Shown here piece after piece: positions 60,650-64,000 of a stretch of 64,000 nucleotides of DNA (the stretch's first letter is position 1; each line of letters starts with the position of its first letter). The stretch comes from Pseudomonadota bacterium. Lineage in GTDB: Bacteria > Pseudomonadota > Gammaproteobacteria > Steroidobacterales > Steroidobacteraceae. Under the pieces are notes generated by a model that was given only the letters and a program-made list of their open reading frames with translations, was not told the origin of the DNA and did no database searches. A program made the position numbers and the translations under genes. The stretch is taken from assembly GCA_023391815.1 (NCBI GenBank), contig JAEWAF010000132.1:169051-233050 (forward strand). Direction: 5' to 3'.

Positions 60650-62209
60650 ATGAAAAATCATGGCGTCATCGCCGCACTGACTGCATTGCTCTGGCTCTCG
60701 GCACCGGTTGTATCCAACGCAGCCGAGCCGACACCGCCGCCGGAACAGGAAAAAAAGGCCGCCGAGGACCAGCAGCAGAAGCCCAAGCCCGAACCGAAGG
60801 TGTGGACCTCGCGTCATCAGATCCGCATCGGCGGCAAGGCCATCGATTATGAGGCGACCACTGGCACGCTGTTGATGAAGGACGAGAAGGACGAGCCGAT
60901 CGCGCTCTTCGGCTTCACGGCGTACGTTCGTCAGGGCCAGGACGCGCGCACTCGTCCCATCGTGTTTGCATACAATGGCGGCCCGGGCTCGGCCTCGGCC
61001 TGGTTGCACATGGGCATTCTCGGGCCGCGTCGCGCCGTGCTCGAAGACCTCGCCAGCAACACGCGCGGGCCGTTCAAGCTCGTCGACAACGAGTACAGCT
61101 TCCTCGATCGCGCCGATCTGGTGTTGATCGATCCGGTCGGCACCGGCTTTTCACGGCCGGTCGGCAAGGCCGAAGGCAAGCAATTCTGGGGCGTGGACAA
61201 CGACATCAAGTCGGTTTCCAACTTCATCGTCCGCTACCTCGGCGAATACCGCCGCTGGGCCAGTCCCAAGTTCGTGCTCGGCGAGAGCTACGGCGGCATT
61301 CGCACCGGCGGCGTGACTTACGACCTGCTGACCCGGCACAACGTGGCGCTCAACGGCATCATCCTGGTGTCGCCGTATCTGGACTTCGTCAGCGGCACGG
61401 CGGGTTTGAACACCGACGCGGGCGATGCGAACTTCCTGTCGACGTATGCGTCGACCGCCTGGTATCACAAGATGCTCAATCCGCAGCCGCCGGAACTGCT
61501 GCCGTTCCTGCGCGAAGTGGAGCAGTGGATCGACACGGTGTACCACCCAGTGCTGTACAAGGGCGCACGAGCCACGCCTCAGGAACGGCAGGCAGCGCTC
61601 GAGGGTCTTGCCCGCTACACCGGCGTGAGCGCGGCGTATTGGGATGCGGCCAACCTGCGCATGGACGAGAGCCACTTTCTGCAAGAGTTGATGCGCGCCC
61701 AGGGCAAGACGGTCGGACGCGTGGACTCACGTTTCGCCGCCGGTATGCCGAACCGGATCGGCGAGACCACCGCGTTCGATCCCTATTCGAGTGCCGTCGC
61801 GCCCGCGATCGTCGCCACTTACAACGCCTACGTGCGTGACGAGTTGAACGTGGTCTCCGATCAGAAGTACGAGCTCTCGGCGGGCCTGTACAAGGACTGG
61901 GATGTGGGCCACGTGCAGCCGGATAGCAACGGGCAGAAGGTCCCGTACGCCAACGTGCTCCCCGATATCTCCTATGCGATGACCATGAATCCGAAGATGA
62001 AGGTGCTGGTGCAGTCGGGTTACTTCGACCTCGCGTGCCCGTACGGCACGGTGACGCACGCCATCGATCACCTCAACATCACGCCGGAGCTGCGGCGTAA
62101 CGTGCGCATCGAGTTCTACGAGGCGGGTCACATGATGTATGTGCATCCCGGCTCGATGGGCAAGTTCAGCGAGCACATCAAGACCTTCATCGACGAGAAC
62201 GTGAAGTGA
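60650..62209 (+). CDS. Secreted S10-family serine carboxypeptidase
   Basis: 519 aa. Signal peptide 1-24 (LLWLSAPVVSNAAE), a charged Pro/Glu-rich linker, then the S10 alpha/beta hydrolase: FAYNGGPGSASAWLHMGILGPRR, DPVGTGFSRP, nucleophile Ser213 in LGESYGGIRTGG, SGYFDLACPYGT with the acid Asp, and EAGHMMY with the catalytic His. It removes C-terminal residues from peptides, probably in the periplasm. The start is ATG 60650; the frame upstream is open but lacks a signal. It precedes an M20 hydrolase gene across a strong hairpin. Confidence 0.9.
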   Translation: MKNHGVIAALTALLWLSAPVVSNAAEPTPPPEQEKKAAEDQQQKPKPEPKVWTSRHQIRIGGKAIDYEATTGTLLMKDEKDEPIALFGFTAYVRQGQDARTRPIVFAYNGGPGSASAWLHMGILGPRRAVLEDLASNTRGPFKLVDNEYSFLDRADLVLIDPVGTGFSRPVGKAEGKQFWGVDNDIKSVSNFIVRYLGEYRRWASPKFVLGESYGGIRTGGVTYDLLTRHNVALNGIILVSPYLDFVSGTAGLNTDAGDANFLSTYASTAWYHKMLNPQPPELLPFLREVEQWIDTVYHPVLYKGARATPQERQAALEGLARYTGVSAAYWDAANLRMDESHFLQELMRAQGKTVGRVDSRFAAGMPNRIGETTAFDPYSSAVAPAIVATYNAYVRDELNVVSDQKYELSAGLYKDWDVGHVQPDSNGQKVPYANVLPDISYAMTMNPKMKVLVQSGYFDLACPYGTVTHAIDHLNITPELRRNVRIEFYEAGHMMYVHPGSMGKFSEHIKTFIDENVK

Positions 62210-62216
62210 TCCAGTC

Positions 62217-62247
62217 TCTCCCCGGAAGCGCGCCGCTTCCGGGGAGA
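62217..62247 (+). terminator. Strong hairpin between the S10 and M20 genes
   Basis: A perfect 14-bp stem (62217-62230 with 62234-62247) with a 3-nt loop, eight bases after the S10 stop. It has no T-tract, so it may be a terminator, an mRNA stabiliser or an attenuator for the M20 gene. Confidence 0.6.
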
Positions 62248-62334
62248 ACAGTTGATCCATGTTTCGGGCGCAACGTGCAAAGCTTTTGCGACCGCATCCG
62301 TTACATTACGGTGGAGTTGCAAAGGAGATCGCAC

Positions 62335-63939
62335 GTGATCAAAAAGAACATCGGAACTTTGACCGCGCTGTTCGCGGGCTGCGCGCTGCAAGCCGCGGCG
62401 CCGGCCGTGTTCGCGCAGGCAGCGCCCGAATTGAAGCAGGCGACGGTCGCTGGCGTCGACAAGCGCGCCAAGCTGGTGCAGGAGATGGTGGATTCCATCT
62501 ACAGCTTCGCCGAGCCCGGCTTCCAGGAGTTCCGCACCTCCGAATACATCACCGGCATTCTCGAGAAGAACGGTTTCACGATCGAGCGCGGCGTCGCTGG
62601 CATCCCGACAGCGTGGACCGCGAAGTGGGGCAGCTCGGGGCCGCTGATCGCGTTGGGCAGCGACATCGATGCATTGCTCGGCCTGTCGCAGGTGCCCGGT
62701 TCACCGACGATCAAGGCGCAGGTCGAGGGTGCGCCAGGCCATGGTGAAGGTCACAACTCCGGCATGCCGGCCATCGTGGCGGCGGCGCTGTCCGTCAAAG
62801 AGGTGATGGAGAAGAACAAGATCCCGGGGCGCTTGATGCTTTGGCCCGGCGTGGCTGAAGAGCTGCTCGGTGCCAAGGCGTACTACGTGCGCGCTGGATT
62901 GTTCAAGGACGTCGACGCGTCCATCTTCACGCACGTCAGCAAGGACTTGAGCACGTCCTGGGGACCGGCCGGCAACAACGGCATCGTGTCGGTGGAGTAC
63001 ACGTTCCTCGGCAAGACGGCGCATTCCGCGGGCTCGCCCTGGTCCGGGCGTAGCGCGCTCGATGGCGTCGAGCTGATGAACATCGCCTGGAACATGCGAC
63101 GCGAGCATTTGCCACTCACTCAACGTTCGCATTACGTGATCACGAACGGTGGTGGACAGCCCAACGTCGTTCCCGGCGTGGCTTCGGTCTGGTACTACTT
63201 CCGAGACCAGACCTTCGCCGCGATTCGCGATCTGTACGAGACCGGCAATACGATCTCACAGTCGGCCGCGCAGGCGACAGGCACCACTGTCAGCCGGCGT
63301 GTGCTCGGCTACGCGGCGCCGAACTTCGGTAACAAGCCGCTGGCCGAAGCCGCGTACGAAAACATCAAAGCCATCGGCATGCCGCAATGGAGCGAAGACG
63401 ACCAGGCGTTCGCGAAGGCAGTGCAGGAAGCCAACGGCTTCAAATTGGAAAAGCTCGCGACCGAGGTGGCGCCGTTGGGAACACCCGAGACGCGCGATAA
63501 CGGCACGCGCGGCGGCTCCGACGACATCGGCGACATCATGTGGACGGTGCCGACCATCACCATTCGCTTCCCGTCGAATATTCCCAATGCCATCGGTCAC
63601 AATGTCACTTCCGCCATGGCGATGGCCACGCCGATCGCACACAAGGGCGCCGTGACTGGGGCCAAGGCGGTGGCGCTCACCGTGATGGATCTGATGACCA
63701 CGCCGACGCTGGTCGCGAGCGCGAAGGATTATTTCAACAACGAGCAGCTCAAGGATATGAAGTACGACCCGGTGCTCGCGCCGGAAGATCAGCCGGCCAT
63801 TCATCTGAACAAGGAGCTGATGGAGCGGATGCGTCCGCAGATGACGAAGTATTACTACAATCCGAAGAAGTACCGCAGTTATCTCGAGCAGCTAGGCATC
63901 GCTTATCCGGGCGTGACGGCAGCACCGGCCGCACGCTGA
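62335..63939 (+). CDS. Secreted M20-family amidohydrolase (AbgB-like)
   Basis: 534 aa. GTG start with AAGGAG seven bases upstream (excellent site) and a signal peptide 1-28 (FAGCALQAAAPAVFAQA). The M20/AbgB features are IYSFAEPGFQEFRTSEYI, SDIDALLGLSQ, PGHGEGHNSGMPA, GVAEELLGAKAYYVRAG, and the dimerisation-domain motif GKTAHSAGSPWSGRSALDGVELMNIAWNM. The relatives are the p-aminobenzoyl-glutamate hydrolase subunit B. With a signal peptide, a periplasmic amide or peptide substrate is likely. It follows the carboxypeptidase gene and may share its role in peptide use. Confidence 0.9.
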   Translation: MIKKNIGTLTALFAGCALQAAAPAVFAQAAPELKQATVAGVDKRAKLVQEMVDSIYSFAEPGFQEFRTSEYITGILEKNGFTIERGVAGIPTAWTAKWGSSGPLIALGSDIDALLGLSQVPGSPTIKAQVEGAPGHGEGHNSGMPAIVAAALSVKEVMEKNKIPGRLMLWPGVAEELLGAKAYYVRAGLFKDVDASIFTHVSKDLSTSWGPAGNNGIVSVEYTFLGKTAHSAGSPWSGRSALDGVELMNIAWNMRREHLPLTQRSHYVITNGGGQPNVVPGVASVWYYFRDQTFAAIRDLYETGNTISQSAAQATGTTVSRRVLGYAAPNFGNKPLAEAAYENIKAIGMPQWSEDDQAFAKAVQEANGFKLEKLATEVAPLGTPETRDNGTRGGSDDIGDIMWTVPTITIRFPSNIPNAIGHNVTSAMAMATPIAHKGAVTGAKAVALTVMDLMTTPTLVASAKDYFNNEQLKDMKYDPVLAPEDQPAIHLNKELMERMRPQMTKYYYNPKKYRSYLEQLGIAYPGVTAAPAAR

Positions 63940-64000
63940 TACTGAAGTCCGGTTAGGTCCGGTCGACCTGATATTTTCCACGATCGGCGGGGCGCATTCG

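Overview
The window is GC-rich, gene-dense bacterial chromosome with a Gram-negative envelope: four TonB-dependent receptors (TBDRs), an RND pump, lipoproteins, and an ECF sigma/FecR pair. TBDRs of the Xanthomonas/Caulobacter type, Trp-halogenase-like flavoproteins, DUF6445 and GH97 together suggest an oligotrophic, polymer-using gammaproteobacterium, perhaps Steroidobacter-like or a relative of the xanthomonads. The taxonomic call is inference. I recognised no rRNA, tRNA, CRISPR array, intact insertion sequence or replication origin.

Layout. 0-9.2 kb: a dicarboxylate symporter, then a MoxR-DUF58-VWA set on the + strand, a Tat-type M81 metallopeptidase, and on the - strand a VWA/BatC-like fusion and a TPR/SH3 (BatE-like) membrane protein. 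Together these look like one Bat-type locus split into two converging halves. 9.2-19.1 kb: a LysR regulator overlapping a HupE/UreJ-like gene, diverging from an overlapping operon of TBDR, RND adaptor and RND pump, followed by a small helix-turn-helix protein. 19.1-25.4 kb: a glutathione transferase, two serine-beta-lactamase-fold hydrolases and an amidohydrolase-esterase fusion.

25.4-33.5 kb is accessory in character. It has small membrane and lipoproteins (DUF6438, DUF5984, two lipoproteins), decayed intergenic repeats, a single-gene AAA ATPase-DUF4435/TOPRIM fusion that resembles a merged PARIS anti-phage system, and a DUF222-HNH nuclease gene with a small partner. 33.5-35.2 kb: an FMN reductase divergent from an HxlR regulator, with a triplicated 19-bp repeat between them, and an OsmC-like protein.

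35.3-49.8 kb is the most coherent nutrient locus: TBDR1, a Trp-halogenase-like flavoprotein, a second halogenase-like protein that has lost its FAD and catalytic motifs, DUF6445, ECF sigma, FecR, TBDR2 (a paralogue of TBDR1 with an N-terminal STN signalling domain) and a secreted GH97 glycosidase. A likely working model is substrate-induced signalling from TBDR2 through FecR to the sigma factor, uptake by both receptors, and periplasmic glycan cleavage by GH97. 49.8-64 kb: a VOC protein, a DHA2 drug exporter, a third Xanth/Caul-type TBDR with a LacI-type palindrome in its promoter region, a ketopantoate-reductase-like protein, a large PKD/FG-GAP lipoprotein, a short HupE-like membrane protein, an S10 serine carboxypeptidase and an M20 amidohydrolase.
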